Below are positions 1 through 9,366 of a DNA stretch of 64,000 nucleotides, piece after piece. A program made the translations under genes and the position numbers. The notes beneath the pieces are model-generated. The model worked only from the letters and a program-made list of their open reading frames with translations, made no database searches and was not told where the DNA came from. The stretch is from Arthrobacter globiformis NBRC 12137 (GTDB taxonomy: Bacteria; Actinomycetota; Actinomycetes; Actinomycetales; Micrococcaceae), in NCBI RefSeq assembly GCF_000238915.1, contig NZ_BAEG01000078.1, positions 1 to 64,000 of the forward strand, written 5' to 3'. Positions within the stretch are counted from its first letter, which is position 1. The number at the start of each line of letters is the position of its first letter.

Positions 1-2
1 AG

Positions 3-457
<455 letters not shown>

Positions 458-461
<4 letters not shown>

Positions 462-1408
462 CAGTGCCAGGCGACTCCGGCATTTTCGTGCTGGCGCTGG
501 TGCTGCTCTACCTCGCCATCTTCCTGATCTTCGGCGTGGCCCTCAGGCCGAACTCGAGCCTTCCAATGTCCCGTCGCCGGCCTGATGTCCCAACGCAGAC
601 CTCGCACCTGACCAGACTGACCGACCAGGCCGTGGGTGCGCTCAACAAGGGTCTCAAGAGTCGCGGAACGGGCTTGCTTACCCAGGACCGTTTGGATGAA
701 TGCGGGCTCAAGAAGGAACCGGGCGATTACCTGATCATGGCGGGGGTGACCACCCTGACGGCCGCCGTCGTCGGCTTCTTCCTCGGTGGCGTCTTCGCCT
801 CTGCGCTCCTGACTCTGCTAACCCCCTTGGGACTGCACCTGTTGCTGAACGCTCTGGCTGGACGCCGCCGTCGGCAGTTTGACCAGCAGGTTCCGGACAC
901 TCTGCAAATGTTCTCCGGCGGCCTGCGGGCCGGCCACAGCCTGCTCCGCGCCGTGGATGCGGCTGGGCAGGAAAGTCAGCCGCCCATGTCCGAGGAATTG
1001 GGCCGGATAGTCAACGAGACCAGGATCGGCCGGGATCTCGGCGAGTCACTTGCGGACGTGGCCAGGCGCACCCGGAGCGAAGACTTCCTGTCCATCTCGC
1101 AGGCCATCGAAATCCACCGCGAGGTGGGCGGTGACCTCGCGGAGGTGCTGGACCATCTTGGCGCCACCGTCCGCGACCGCAACCAGGTCCGCGGCCAGAT
1201 CCGGGCCCTGAGCGCTGAAGGCCGGATATCGGCGATCGTGCTCATGGCTCTTCCGGTCGTGATGTTCGTTGGCCTCACAACGTTCAACGACCTCTACTCC
1301 CGGGTCTTCACCGCCACGCTTCCTGGCTATCTCATGATTGCCGCGGCAGTCGTGCTGCTCACCGCAGGCGGCTTCTGGCTCAGCCGGATCATCAAACCCA
1401 AGTTCTAG
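458..1408 (+). CDS. tadB: TadB-like pilus platform protein (type II secretion F family), first copy
   Basis: Inner-membrane platform protein of the Tad pilus. 316 aa from a GTG start that overlaps the tadA stop by 4 nt. It has an N-terminal membrane segment (residues ~5-28), a hydrophobic pair near residues 95-130, a central cytoplasmic T2SF region (DTLQMFSGGLRAGHSLLRAVD, then EDFLSISQAIEIHREVGGDL) and two C-terminal membrane helices. It closely parallels 8427-9359 in length and motif order. The next gene, tadC, follows 16 nt later. Confidence 0.9.
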
Positions 1409-1424
1409 AAAGAAGGTGGTCATC

Positions 1425-2303
1425 ATGCAGCCTGTGGCTTATGCGGCGATCCTGGCAGTGGTCGCACCCGTGACAGTCATGACATGGTTCGTCTTCACCG
1501 GCGACCGGGCGGGGCTCCGCAACATCCAGGCAAACCTCGGCCGGGTCTCCAAGGCCAAGGGCCCGGCGCTCAGCATCAACGAGAAGCTGACCCTGGCCAG
1601 CCAGCGCATCATGCCGAAGGGCTACGTCGCGTGGCTGGATAGGCAACTCGCGGGTGCCGGCCGGCCCAAGGACTGGCCGTTGGCCCGGCTCATCATGGTC
1701 AAGCCGCTGCTCGCCCTTGCGGGCGCCGTGGGCGGCTACCTGTTCTTTGCCGGCGGCCCGTCGGCCCAACGGTTCCTCATCATGGTCGGGCTGACGGCGC
1801 TCTGCTACTTCACTCCTGACCTGCTGGTACGCAATCGTGCACAGAAGCGGCGGGAAGCCATCCGGCTGGAGCTGCCGGTCGCCCTGGACCACATGCTCAT
1901 CTCTGTCCAGGCCGGCCTCGGGTTCGAAGCGGCGATGGGACGCGCCGGCACCAGCGGCAAAGGCCCAATGGCAGAGGAGCTGATCCGCACCCTCCAGGAC
2001 ATCCAAGTGGGCCGGTCACGGAAAGACGCCTACCTCGCCATGGCAGAGCGGGTTGATGTGCCGGACGTCCGCAGCTTCATCCGGGCCGTGGTCCAGGCGG
2101 ATGCGTACGGCGTTGCCATTGCCGGCGTTCTGAAAACGCAGGCGGAGGATATGCGCATCAAGCGGAAGCAGCGCGCCGAGGAGCACGCCATGAAGATGCC
2201 GGTGAAGATGCTGTTCCCGCTGATCTTCTTCATCCTGCCCACGCTGTTCATCGTGGTCCTCGGGCCGACAGTGATGAGCATTGTTTCGCTATTCACGGGT
2301 TAG
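1425..2303 (+). CDS. tadC: TadC-like pilus platform protein, first copy
   Basis: Second T2SF-family platform protein of the Tad machine, 292 aa. I chose ATG 1425 because an AGAAAGAAGG ribosome site precedes it; the frame continues further upstream only inside tadB. Membrane segments lie at the N-terminus, near residues 85-130 and at the C-terminus. The cytoplasmic core carries LDHMLISVQAGLGFEAAMGRAG and LQDIQVGRSR, both also present in the second TadC. It is the last gene of the first tadABC set and is followed by a strong terminator. Confidence 0.88.
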   Translation: MQPVAYAAILAVVAPVTVMTWFVFTGDRAGLRNIQANLGRVSKAKGPALSINEKLTLASQRIMPKGYVAWLDRQLAGAGRPKDWPLARLIMVKPLLALAGAVGGYLFFAGGPSAQRFLIMVGLTALCYFTPDLLVRNRAQKRREAIRLELPVALDHMLISVQAGLGFEAAMGRAGTSGKGPMAEELIRTLQDIQVGRSRKDAYLAMAERVDVPDVRSFIRAVVQADAYGVAIAGVLKTQAEDMRIKRKQRAEEHAMKMPVKMLFPLIFFILPTLFIVVLGPTVMSIVSLFTG

Positions 2304-2394
2304 GAGGGGTTTACTGGCCAGCTTTATTGAATCCGTCCATTGAATGGACGACGGCGGCTCCCGACGATAAGTGCCGGAACCGCCTATTGAGACT

Positions 2395-2429
2395 GGACCC
2401 CTCGGGCTTCCCCCCTGCCCGAGGGGTCC
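2395..2429 (+). terminator. Rho-independent terminator after first tadABC set
   Basis: A perfect 13-bp stem (GGACCCCTCGGGC pairing with GCCCGAGGGGTCC) around a 9-nt pyrimidine loop, followed by TTCT. It separates tadC from the pilin genes, so the pilins must have their own promoter. The rest of the 2304-2623 gap shows a short palindrome GTCCATTGAATGGAC at 2335-2349 and no further gene. Confidence 0.8.
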
Positions 2430-2623
2430 TTCTCATGTGCGCTTTCTGCTGTGCAGCCCGCACCAAAATGCAAGGTTGGCTCAATGCTCGCGCAGGAAAC
2501 GCGCAGGTTGGTCAGGGTTGACTCAGGATGTTGCAAAGACCGGCCTTGAGGCGGAAATCCGTTGCTAACTTTTTTTCAGAGCTGGTGATGGACCAGCTTT
2601 CCAACACTCGCTCAGGAGTAAAA

Positions 2624-2863
2624 ATGCTTGCTTTCTTCTCTAACGCTGCTGCCCGTGTCCGTCGCGACGAAAAGGGCGCCACCGCCGTCGAATACGGCAT
2701 CATGGTCGCGCTCATCGCAGTTGTCATCATCGTCGCTGTCACTCTCTTGGGCGGCAACATGTACAAGACGTTCGACAGCGTCGCATGCCAGGTCAAGGGC
2801 GGAACCTACACGGCCGCTGCTGCAGGCGCAGCAGCAGGAACAGCCGGCACCTGCTCCAAGTAA
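2624..2863 (+). CDS. flp: Flp-family type IVb prepilin 1
   Basis: Major-pilin candidate, 79 aa. ATG 2624 is preceded by CAGGAG with good spacing; the frame extends upstream without support. A short basic leader (SNAAARVRRDEKG) ends in the prepilin-peptidase site KG/ATAVEYG with the conserved Glu, followed by a single ~22-residue hydrophobic helix (IMVALIAVVIIVAVTLLGG). The tail is Ala/Thr-rich and ends CSK, with another Cys in SVAC just after the helix. The adjacent second pilin is about 60 percent identical by eye. No prepilin peptidase is encoded in this window. Confidence 0.93.
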   Translation: MLAFFSNAAARVRRDEKGATAVEYGIMVALIAVVIIVAVTLLGGNMYKTFDSVACQVKGGTYTAAAAGAAAGTAGTCSK

Positions 2864-2910
2864 CAGAGCGCTAACCGCCTACACGCCCTTAATAAGCTAA
2901 GGAGTATTCG

Positions 2911-3174
2911 ATGCTAGCTCTTGTTTCAAACGCTGCGGCCCGGGTTCGTCGGGAAGAAAAGGGAGCCACTGCCGTTGAATACGGCATCATGGTCGCGCTT
3001 ATCGCAGTTGTAATCATCGTTGCTGTGACCCTCCTGGGCGGCAACCTCACGACTACGTTCAGCAGTGTCGCTTGTAACGTCAAAGGCGGCACTTACACTG
3101 CCGCGAAGGCAGCCGTCGGCACCGTGGGTGAAGCGGGCTATACGGCAGCTGTTTCAGAGGCCTGCAGCAAGTAG
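2911..3174 (+). CDS. flp: Flp-family type IVb prepilin 2
   Basis: 87-aa paralogue of the preceding pilin, 47 nt downstream, with AAGGAG before ATG 2911. It has the same leader and processing site (EKG/ATAVEYG) and a nearly identical transmembrane helix, but a longer and different surface tail. It keeps the same two Cys positions (SVAC after the helix, ACSK at the end), suggesting a disulfide in the mature subunit. Tandem pilin duplication is common in tad loci; which copy dominates cannot be told. Confidence 0.93.
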   Translation: MLALVSNAAARVRREEKGATAVEYGIMVALIAVVIIVAVTLLGGNLTTTFSSVACNVKGGTYTAAKAAVGTVGEAGYTAAVSEACSK

Positions 3175-3190
3175 GCCTAAAACGAGGTAT

Positions 3191-3220
3191 GGGCGGCGGT
3201 CGCTATCTGCGTCGCCGCCC
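3191..3220 (+). terminator. Hairpin between pilin genes and tadE-like gene
   Basis: An 8-bp perfect stem GGGCGGCG/CGCCGCCC with a 14-nt loop, lacking a T-run. It lies just after pilin 2 and could partly terminate or stabilise abundant pilin mRNA relative to the downstream assembly genes. Confidence 0.4.
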
Positions 3221-3269
3221 GACTCGTCCTTGCCGCCCTAGAATCATGCCAACTGAAAGGTAATCAGAA

Positions 3270-3644
3270 TTGTCCAGGAAATCCGAACGCGGGGCCGTGG
3301 CCGTCGAGTTCGCCATCCTGGCCCCTGTTCTGGTCATGATCCTGCTCGGAATCATGGAATTCGGGCGAGCCTATAACGTGCAGAGCACACTTACCAACTC
3401 TGCCCGCGAAAGCGTGCGGTCCATGGCGATAAACAATAGCCAGGCCACTGCACGGACGGCGGCGAAAACCGCTGCAACGCAATTGAGCCCCGCCCTTTCG
3501 GACGGCAACATCACATTCAGTGCCACCGATTGTACGGCCGGTACGCAGATGACAGTCACCGTGAGCTATAACCTCAGCACATTGACCGGGATCGCAGGCC
3601 CGCTTGCTATGACCGGGAAAGGAACTATGCTGTGCGGCGGCTAA
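3270..3644 (+). CDS. tadE: TadE-like pseudopilin
   Basis: Minor pseudopilin of the Tad pilus, 124 aa, starting at TTG 3270 behind GAAAGG (9-nt spacing); no better start exists. The N-terminus ERGAVAVEFAILAPVL is the TadE signature (basic residues, Gly, conserved Glu, hydrophobic helix), followed by LLGIMEFGRAYNVQ. The outer part has two Cys (DCTAG and LCGG at the end). It overlaps the GTG start of the tadG-like gene by 13 nt, so the two are co-translated. Confidence 0.87.
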   Translation: MSRKSERGAVAVEFAILAPVLVMILLGIMEFGRAYNVQSTLTNSARESVRSMAINNSQATARTAAKTAATQLSPALSDGNITFSATDCTAGTQMTVTVSYNLSTLTGIAGPLAMTGKGTMLCGG

Positions 3645-4654
3645 GGGTCTCCTATGACGGTGAGCGCGGCGGAATCGCAGTTATCGTTGCCTTTCTCATC
3701 GTAGTGCTACTCGGCTTTGCCGCTCTTGCCGTCGACGTTGCCAAACTTTATGCAGAACGGGCGCAGCTGCAGAACGGGTCCGACGCCGCCGCTCTCATGA
3801 TTGCGCAGAAATGTGCCAAGAATGATGCGGACGCCGAGTGTTCCGCCACTTCTCCCTTGGCTGCTGATCTGGCGAACAAGAACGCCGTCGACGGCTTGAG
3901 CAATGTCAAGTCCATCACCTTGGACAAAACAAATCGCACCGTCACAGTAACTGCTGGCGCCAATGAATCCAGTGCGTCCGCAAATTCGGTATCCCTGTTT
4001 TTCGCGGGCGTTTTGGGTATTTCGAGCGCAGAAGTGAACGCTAGTTCCAGCGTGAGATGGGGTAGTCCGGTGGAGGGAACGACCATCTTTCCGCTGGCGT
4101 TTTCCATCTGCCAGGTCTCGGGCATGGTGGACGGTGCCGCACAACTGCTGCAGAACCACTCTGCTGACGCCAACCCTGACTGTCCACTGGGGCCGGCCGG
4201 CAAGACTGTGCCGGGCGGCTTTGCCTGGACACTCCAAGCCACCGGACAGTGCGGCGGTCTAGTGAATCTGGCCATCAACCAAAGTGGCAGCGATACAGGT
4301 AACGATGGCCCGTCGAACTGCGACGCCATCCTGAACAAGTGGGCCAGCGACCTTGCAGCCGGCCGGCCAGTCATAGTCCTGCTCCCGGTCTACGACGACG
4401 CGACAGGAACGGGGTCCGGAGGTTCCTATCACCTGACGAGCTTTGTCGCCTTCAGCGTTCAGGGCTGGGCCTTCAGTGGAGCGGACAAGCTACCGATGGT
4501 CTACAACAACCTTTCCGCGACCAAGAGCCTGGAGTGCAAAGGCAACTGCCGCGGCATCATCGGCAAGTTCGTCAAGTACGTTTCCCTGGCCGACGGCTAC
4601 AAGCTGGGGCCGGTCAGCCCCAACGGCGCCACTGTCGTCGAACTGACCAGCTAA
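3632..4654 (+). CDS. tadG: TadG-like pilus assembly protein
   Basis: 340-aa protein with a short cytoplasmic N-terminus, GERGGIAVIVAFLIVVLLGF as the single membrane anchor, then ALAVDVAKLYAERAQLQNGSD, the TadG/TadE-like N-terminal domain pattern. The remaining ~270 residues are predicted extracytoplasmic and contain eight Cys, likely disulfide-bonded. GTG 3632 lies inside the end of tadE and has GGAAAGGAAC upstream. Role in anchoring or length control is inferred from family membership. Confidence 0.8.
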   Translation: MRRLRVSYDGERGGIAVIVAFLIVVLLGFAALAVDVAKLYAERAQLQNGSDAAALMIAQKCAKNDADAECSATSPLAADLANKNAVDGLSNVKSITLDKTNRTVTVTAGANESSASANSVSLFFAGVLGISSAEVNASSSVRWGSPVEGTTIFPLAFSICQVSGMVDGAAQLLQNHSADANPDCPLGPAGKTVPGGFAWTLQATGQCGGLVNLAINQSGSDTGNDGPSNCDAILNKWASDLAAGRPVIVLLPVYDDATGTGSGGSYHLTSFVAFSVQGWAFSGADKLPMVYNNLSATKSLECKGNCRGIIGKFVKYVSLADGYKLGPVSPNGATVVELTS

Positions 4655-4704
4655 TCCTCTGCAGTGCTGCAGTCCATTGAATTAATGATCCTCAGGAGCA
4701 GTTC

Positions 4705-5481
4705 GTGAAGTCTCGGTTGTTGGCGGGCGCGGCAGCGGTAGTGCTCGCCCTCGTGGGCGCCATGCTGGTTATCTCTTACGCTCAGGGGGCAGACCAGCGT
4801 GCCGTTAAAGACCTCGAGCCTGTTGACGTCTTGGTAGTCAATTCGGCGATTCCAGCCGGCACCCCGGTTGAATCCATGGCTGCTTCCCTCACCACCGAGC
4901 AGGTTCCTGCTTCGGCTGTGACGGGGTCGTCGCTGAAATCGCTGGATGCTTCCAAAGGCAAAGTCGCTGCCGTGGACCTGGTTCCCGGCGAGCAGCTCGT
5001 TTCCGAACGCCTGGTCGCGCCGGAAGACGTAAAAGTTGGCGGCTCCATAAAGATCCCTGCTGGCCTGCAGGAAGTTTCTTTCCAGCTCGAACCTGACCGG
5101 GTGGTCGGTGGACGGTTGGCTCCTGGAGACCACGTGGGCGTCTTCGTCAACCTCAATAAGGGTGGACAGGATGACAAGCCCGACGCCGAGACAACGAAGC
5201 TGACCGTCCGCAAGGCATTGGTCACGGCTGTGCAGCGCGCACCGGAGCCGGCTGCCACGGCGCAGCCGGCGCCGACGGCGAGCGCAGATCCCAACGCTGC
5301 CGATCCGCAGGACACCACCCTCCCAACCGGTTCCCTCATGCTGACTGTCGCTGTCAGCGATGTGGACGCGGCAAAAATTGTCTTCGCTGCCGAATACGCC
5401 AAGATGTGGCTCAGCAAGGAGCCTACCAACGCCAAGGACAGCGGTCCCAGGATCATCCAGCGGAGCGAGGTGTACAAGTGA
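4705..5481 (+). CDS. cpaB: CpaB/RcpC-like pilus assembly protein (SAF domain)
   Basis: 258 aa, GTG start with CAGGAG upstream. An N-terminal signal anchor (AGAAAVVLALVGAMLVISYAQ) is followed by a SAF domain: VLVVNSAIPAGTPVE, then VDLVPGEQLVSERL around residues 35-105. The C-terminal RcpC-like half has a low-complexity Pro/Ala insert near residues 175-205. The stop overlaps the next start by 4 nt (GTGA). It acts periplasmically or at the cell wall in pilus assembly by family knowledge. Confidence 0.87.
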   Translation: MKSRLLAGAAAVVLALVGAMLVISYAQGADQRAVKDLEPVDVLVVNSAIPAGTPVESMAASLTTEQVPASAVTGSSLKSLDASKGKVAAVDLVPGEQLVSERLVAPEDVKVGGSIKIPAGLQEVSFQLEPDRVVGGRLAPGDHVGVFVNLNKGGQDDKPDAETTKLTVRKALVTAVQRAPEPAATAQPAPTASADPNAADPQDTTLPTGSLMLTVAVSDVDAAKIVFAAEYAKMWLSKEPTNAKDSGPRIIQRSEVYK

Positions 5482-6671
5482 GCCGCTTCGTCCTCATCAC
5501 TCCGAACGCGGACTTTGACGGCCGGCTGCGGCAGGCCGTGGCCGGCGGGCTCCAGGGCGGGGTTCAGACCTTCCTTACCAACATTCTGCCCGCGGGCCCC
5601 TACGATCTGTTCGCCCAGCTGAACCAAGAACAGCCTGAGGTCCTTATTCTGGGCCCGGACCTGCCCATCGAAGAGGCACTTCGCCTAGCTACGGTGCTCG
5701 ATGTACAGGTTCCCGGTTTGATGGTGCTCCTGGTCAGCGAACCGGACCCCACACTGATCCTGCAGGCCATGCGGGCAGGCGTCCGGGACGTCCTCAGCCC
5801 CTCTGCCGATCCCAATCAGCTGCGGGTGCTGCTGGAACGCGCATGCCAGTCCTTTGCCAGCCGCCACCGGCCCGACCAGCAAGGCCACGTGGAAAACCAC
5901 AAGGGCGCGGTTGTCGGGGTATTCTCACCCAAGGGCGGCGTAGGCAAGACCACCATTGCCACCAACCTGGCCGTTGGTTTGGGGAAGCTGGCCCCCATGA
6001 GTGTGGTGCTTGTGGACCTCGATCTGCAGTTCGGCGACGTGGCATCCGGCCTGTACCTGAATCCGGAGCACACGGTCACCGACGCCGTCTCTCCTGCCGC
6101 CAGCCAGGACACTCTGGTACTGAAAGCGTTCCTCACCGTTCACCCTGCCAGCATCTATGCATTGTGCGCGCCGGTCAGCCCCGTCGAGGCCGACTACATC
6201 ACGCCGGAGCAGGTCACGCGTCTGCTCGAACAGTTGGCCGAGGAGTTCCAGTACGTCGTGGTGGACACGGCGCCCGGCCTGCCCGAAATCGGGCTGGCCG
6301 CCATGGAGGCCTGCACGGACATCGTCTGGGTCAGCGCCATGGACATCCCCAGCGTCCGCGGCCTCCGTTCGGGCATGGACATCCTGCGCCAGCTGGAGAT
6401 CCTCCCGGAAGGCCGGCACGTGGTCCTGAACATGGCCGACTCAAAATGCGGCCTCACCGTGCAGGACATCGAGTCCACCATCGGAGCTCCCGTGGATGTC
6501 AGCGTCCCCCGTTCCCGGGCAGTGGCCCTGTCCACCAACCGCGGCATGCCCGTATTGCTCGATGCCAAGAAGGATCCGGCCGCTAAAAGCCTCAGCCAAC
6601 TCGTGGACCGTTTGGGTCCGGCCGCCCGCATGAAAGAGCAGCGGAACAGCCACCGGCGGGTGGTGGTCTAG
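5478..6671 (+). CDS. cpaE: CpaE/TadZ-like pilus localization ATPase
   Basis: 397 aa. GTG 5478 overlaps the cpaB stop; in-frame codons further upstream lie within cpaB. The first ~125 residues look like a degenerate receiver (LLVSEPDPTLILQAMRAGVRDVLSPSADP). Then comes a MinD/ParA-type ATPase with deviant Walker A FSPKGGVGKTT (Lys152-Thr159), VVLVDLDLQFGD and VVVDTAPGLPE. TadZ/CpaE proteins position the pilus machine at the membrane. The next gene begins immediately after the stop. Confidence 0.9.
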   Translation: MSRFVLITPNADFDGRLRQAVAGGLQGGVQTFLTNILPAGPYDLFAQLNQEQPEVLILGPDLPIEEALRLATVLDVQVPGLMVLLVSEPDPTLILQAMRAGVRDVLSPSADPNQLRVLLERACQSFASRHRPDQQGHVENHKGAVVGVFSPKGGVGKTTIATNLAVGLGKLAPMSVVLVDLDLQFGDVASGLYLNPEHTVTDAVSPAASQDTLVLKAFLTVHPASIYALCAPVSPVEADYITPEQVTRLLEQLAEEFQYVVVDTAPGLPEIGLAAMEACTDIVWVSAMDIPSVRGLRSGMDILRQLEILPEGRHVVLNMADSKCGLTVQDIESTIGAPVDVSVPRSRAVALSTNRGMPVLLDAKKDPAAKSLSQLVDRLGPAARMKEQRNSHRRVVV

Positions 6672-8423
6672 GTGAAGCTCTCCGAACGCATCCAGGCCGC
6701 ACAGCTTCGGTCCGAAGTTCCCGGTGCCCCATTGCATGTTGCGCCTGTGCCGACGCATGCGCCGGCACAGGTCGAACCCGCCCTCATGCGGGCTGCCCCA
6801 GCCCTGGTTCAGGCCGCAGCTGCGCCGTCGATCAGCAGCACTGCTTCGCGGCCTATCTCTGGTGTGGCCGCCTACCAGACACGTGCGGCACGGCGTGCAG
6901 CTGAGGCCGCTGCCAAAGCGGCGGCCGCTCAGGATCAAACAACGTCGCCCGCTGACACGACGTCCGCTGCAGTGACTGCACCAGCTCCGGGCGCCGTGGA
7001 GGAGCGCGCTAAGCCGGTTGCCAGTGCTCCAAGCACGCCAGCTCCGGTCCGCCGACTGGCTGCGCAAGCCGCAGCAGTCCAGGGTGCCGGAACAGCGCAA
7101 ACGGAGCCGTTCAAAACCAAGGGCCAGCAGCCTGTTGACGTTTTTGCTGCCCTGAAGCAGCGTGCCGCAACGGCGCTGTTTGAACGCATGGGCGCGCGGT
7201 TCAACGATTCAACCCTCACGGAACAGGAGCTCCGCAGGACCGCCCGCGAAGAGCTCATCCGCATCATCGACGCGGAGCAGGTGCCATTGACCGCGGACGA
7301 GCGGACGCGCCTGGTGGCAGACGTTGCCGATGACGTGCTCGGTTACGGTCCGCTCCAGCGGCTCCTTGATGACCCCGCCGTCACTGAAATCATGGTGAAC
7401 CGGATGGACCAGATCTATGTGGAGCGCAAGGGAACACTGACGCTGACGGATTCGCGGTTCAGCTCGGAAGAACACCTCCGTAAGGTGATCGAGCGCATCG
7501 TGTCGAAGGTGGGCCGGCGCATTGATGAGTCCTCACCGCTGGTCGACGCGCGCCTGGAGGACGGCTCCCGTGTCAACGCCGTCATCCCGCCGCTTGCCGT
7601 CGGCGGTTCCTCGCTGACCATCCGTAAATTCAGCAAGGTACCCCTTACGGTCCAGAACCTCATCGATTTCGGGACGCTCACCCCGGAAATGGCTGAGCTG
7701 CTCAACGCCTGCGTCAAGGCCAAGCTCAACATCATCGTTTCCGGCGGTACGGGTACCGGCAAGACAACCCTGCTCAACGTCCTGTCCTCCTTCCTTCCGT
7801 CTGACGAGCGCATCGTGACCATCGAGGACGCTGTGGAGCTCCAGATCCAGCAGGAACACGTGGTCCGGCTGGAGAGCCGTCCGCCGAACACGGAGGGCAA
7901 AGGTGAAGTCACCATCCGCGAACTGCTCCGCAACTCCCTGCGTATGCGTCCGGACCGGATTGTGGTGGGTGAGGTCCGCGGCGGGGAATCCCTGGACATG
8001 CTCCAAGCGATGAACACCGGCCACGACGGCTCCCTGTCCACCGTGCACTCCAACTCACCGCGCGACGCCATCGCCCGTCTGGAGACTCTGGTCCTCATGG
8101 CGGGCATGGACCTGCCGCTGCGCGCCATCCGCGAGCAGATCGCCTCTGCCGTGAACCTCATCGTCCAGATCTCGCGTCTCCGGGATGGCACCCGGCGCAT
8201 CACTCATGTGACGGAGGTACAGGGCATGGAGGGCGATATCGTCACCCTTCAGGATGCCTTCGTCTTCGACTACTCCGCCGGAGTCGACCAGCATGGAAAG
8301 TTCCTCGGCAAGCCTGTCCCGACCGGCATCCGACCGCGATTTATCGACCGCTTTGAAGACCTCGGCATTCACGTCTCGGCCGGTGTCTTCGGAGCGCCCG
8401 CAATGACTTCAGGAAGGCACTGA
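6672..8423 (+). CDS. tadA: TadA/CpaF pilus ATPase, complete second copy
   Basis: 583 aa, GTG start directly after the cpaE stop. Residues 1-160 are an Ala/Pro-rich, probably disordered extension, longer than in typical CpaF. The conserved part includes DVLGYGPLQRLLDDPAVTEI, Walker A SGGTGTGKTT (Lys364), RLESRPPNTEGKGEV (Asp/His-box region) and VGEVRGGE. The C-terminal ~150 residues match the partial tadA at the window start. It is the hexameric cytoplasmic motor for pilus extension. Confidence 0.95.
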   Translation: MKLSERIQAAQLRSEVPGAPLHVAPVPTHAPAQVEPALMRAAPALVQAAAAPSISSTASRPISGVAAYQTRAARRAAEAAAKAAAAQDQTTSPADTTSAAVTAPAPGAVEERAKPVASAPSTPAPVRRLAAQAAAVQGAGTAQTEPFKTKGQQPVDVFAALKQRAATALFERMGARFNDSTLTEQELRRTAREELIRIIDAEQVPLTADERTRLVADVADDVLGYGPLQRLLDDPAVTEIMVNRMDQIYVERKGTLTLTDSRFSSEEHLRKVIERIVSKVGRRIDESSPLVDARLEDGSRVNAVIPPLAVGGSSLTIRKFSKVPLTVQNLIDFGTLTPEMAELLNACVKAKLNIIVSGGTGTGKTTLLNVLSSFLPSDERIVTIEDAVELQIQQEHVVRLESRPPNTEGKGEVTIRELLRNSLRMRPDRIVVGEVRGGESLDMLQAMNTGHDGSLSTVHSNSPRDAIARLETLVLMAGMDLPLRAIREQIASAVNLIVQISRLRDGTRRITHVTEVQGMEGDIVTLQDAFVFDYSAGVDQHGKFLGKPVPTGIRPRFIDRFEDLGIHVSAGVFGAPAMTSGRH

Positions 8424-8426
8424 CTC

Positions 8427-9359
8427 ATGATCGTCACACTGGGTGTTGTCCTCGTGATTGCCTCGGTGGTGCTGGGCGGAGTTGCGGTGCTGATTCCGCG
8501 CACGCCCACGGTGCCGCTGGACCGGCGTCGTCCTTTCCGCACGGAAGCGGACTCTCAACTGACCCGGTTCGCCGGCAGTGCAGTTCAGTCCGTTGACCGC
8601 GTACTTGCCAAGCGGAACCTCCGCTACTTCAACCGCGAAACTCTGGAGAACGCCGGCCTCCGGCTCAGCCAGGCCGAATTTATCCTGCTGATCCTCGTGG
8701 GCGCTTTCGTCGGAGCCCTCATTGGACTCGTCGTCGCCGGGCCGCTGCTGGCGATCCTGATGGTCATCGCAGCCCCCTTCGTAGGGCATCTGGTGCTGGG
8801 CTTCCTGGCGGGCAAGCGGCGAGGCAAGTTCGATGAGCAGCTGGGCGATACCCTGCAGTTGCTGTCTGGCAGCCTCCGGGCGGGCCACAGCATCCTGCGG
8901 GCCATAGACGCAGCTGCCAACGAATCCCAGGCTCCGACGTCGGAAGAAATGCGCCGTATCGTCTCCGAGACCAGCCTGGGGCGCGACCTGCTGGTGTCGC
9001 TCAACGACACTGCCGACCGCATGAAGAGCGAGGACTTCGTCTGGATATCCCAGGCCATCCAGATCAACCGCGAGGTAGGCGGAAACCTGGCAGAAGTGCT
9101 CGACCAGGTGAACGAGACCATCCGCGAGCGCAGCGAGATCAAGGGCCATATCAAAGCACTGGCGGCCGAGGGCAAGTTCTCCGCCTATATCCTGATGGCC
9201 TTGCCCGTAGGCATTGTGGTGATGCTCTCGCTGGTCAATCCCGGGTATATGAACAAGATGTTCACCAATCCGTTGGGCTGGATCATGATTGTCGCCTCCA
9301 TCATCCTCATGACCGTCGGCGGTCTGTGGATGCGCAAGATCATCAACCTGAAATTCTAA
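8427..9359 (+). CDS. tadB: TadB-like pilus platform protein, second copy
   Basis: 310 aa, ATG 3 nt after tadA with AGGAAGG upstream. Membrane segments at residues ~5-27, ~88-128 (VGAFVGALIGLVVAGPLL and following) and two at the C-terminus; cytoplasmic T2SF core DTLQLLSGSLRAGHSILRAID and VWISQAIQINREVGGNLAEV. It is paralogous along its whole length to 458-1408. Confidence 0.92.
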   Translation: MIVTLGVVLVIASVVLGGVAVLIPRTPTVPLDRRRPFRTEADSQLTRFAGSAVQSVDRVLAKRNLRYFNRETLENAGLRLSQAEFILLILVGAFVGALIGLVVAGPLLAILMVIAAPFVGHLVLGFLAGKRRGKFDEQLGDTLQLLSGSLRAGHSILRAIDAAANESQAPTSEEMRRIVSETSLGRDLLVSLNDTADRMKSEDFVWISQAIQINREVGGNLAEVLDQVNETIRERSEIKGHIKALAAEGKFSAYILMALPVGIVVMLSLVNPGYMNKMFTNPLGWIMIVASIILMTVGGLWMRKIINLKF

Positions 9360-9366
9360 GGCCGCC

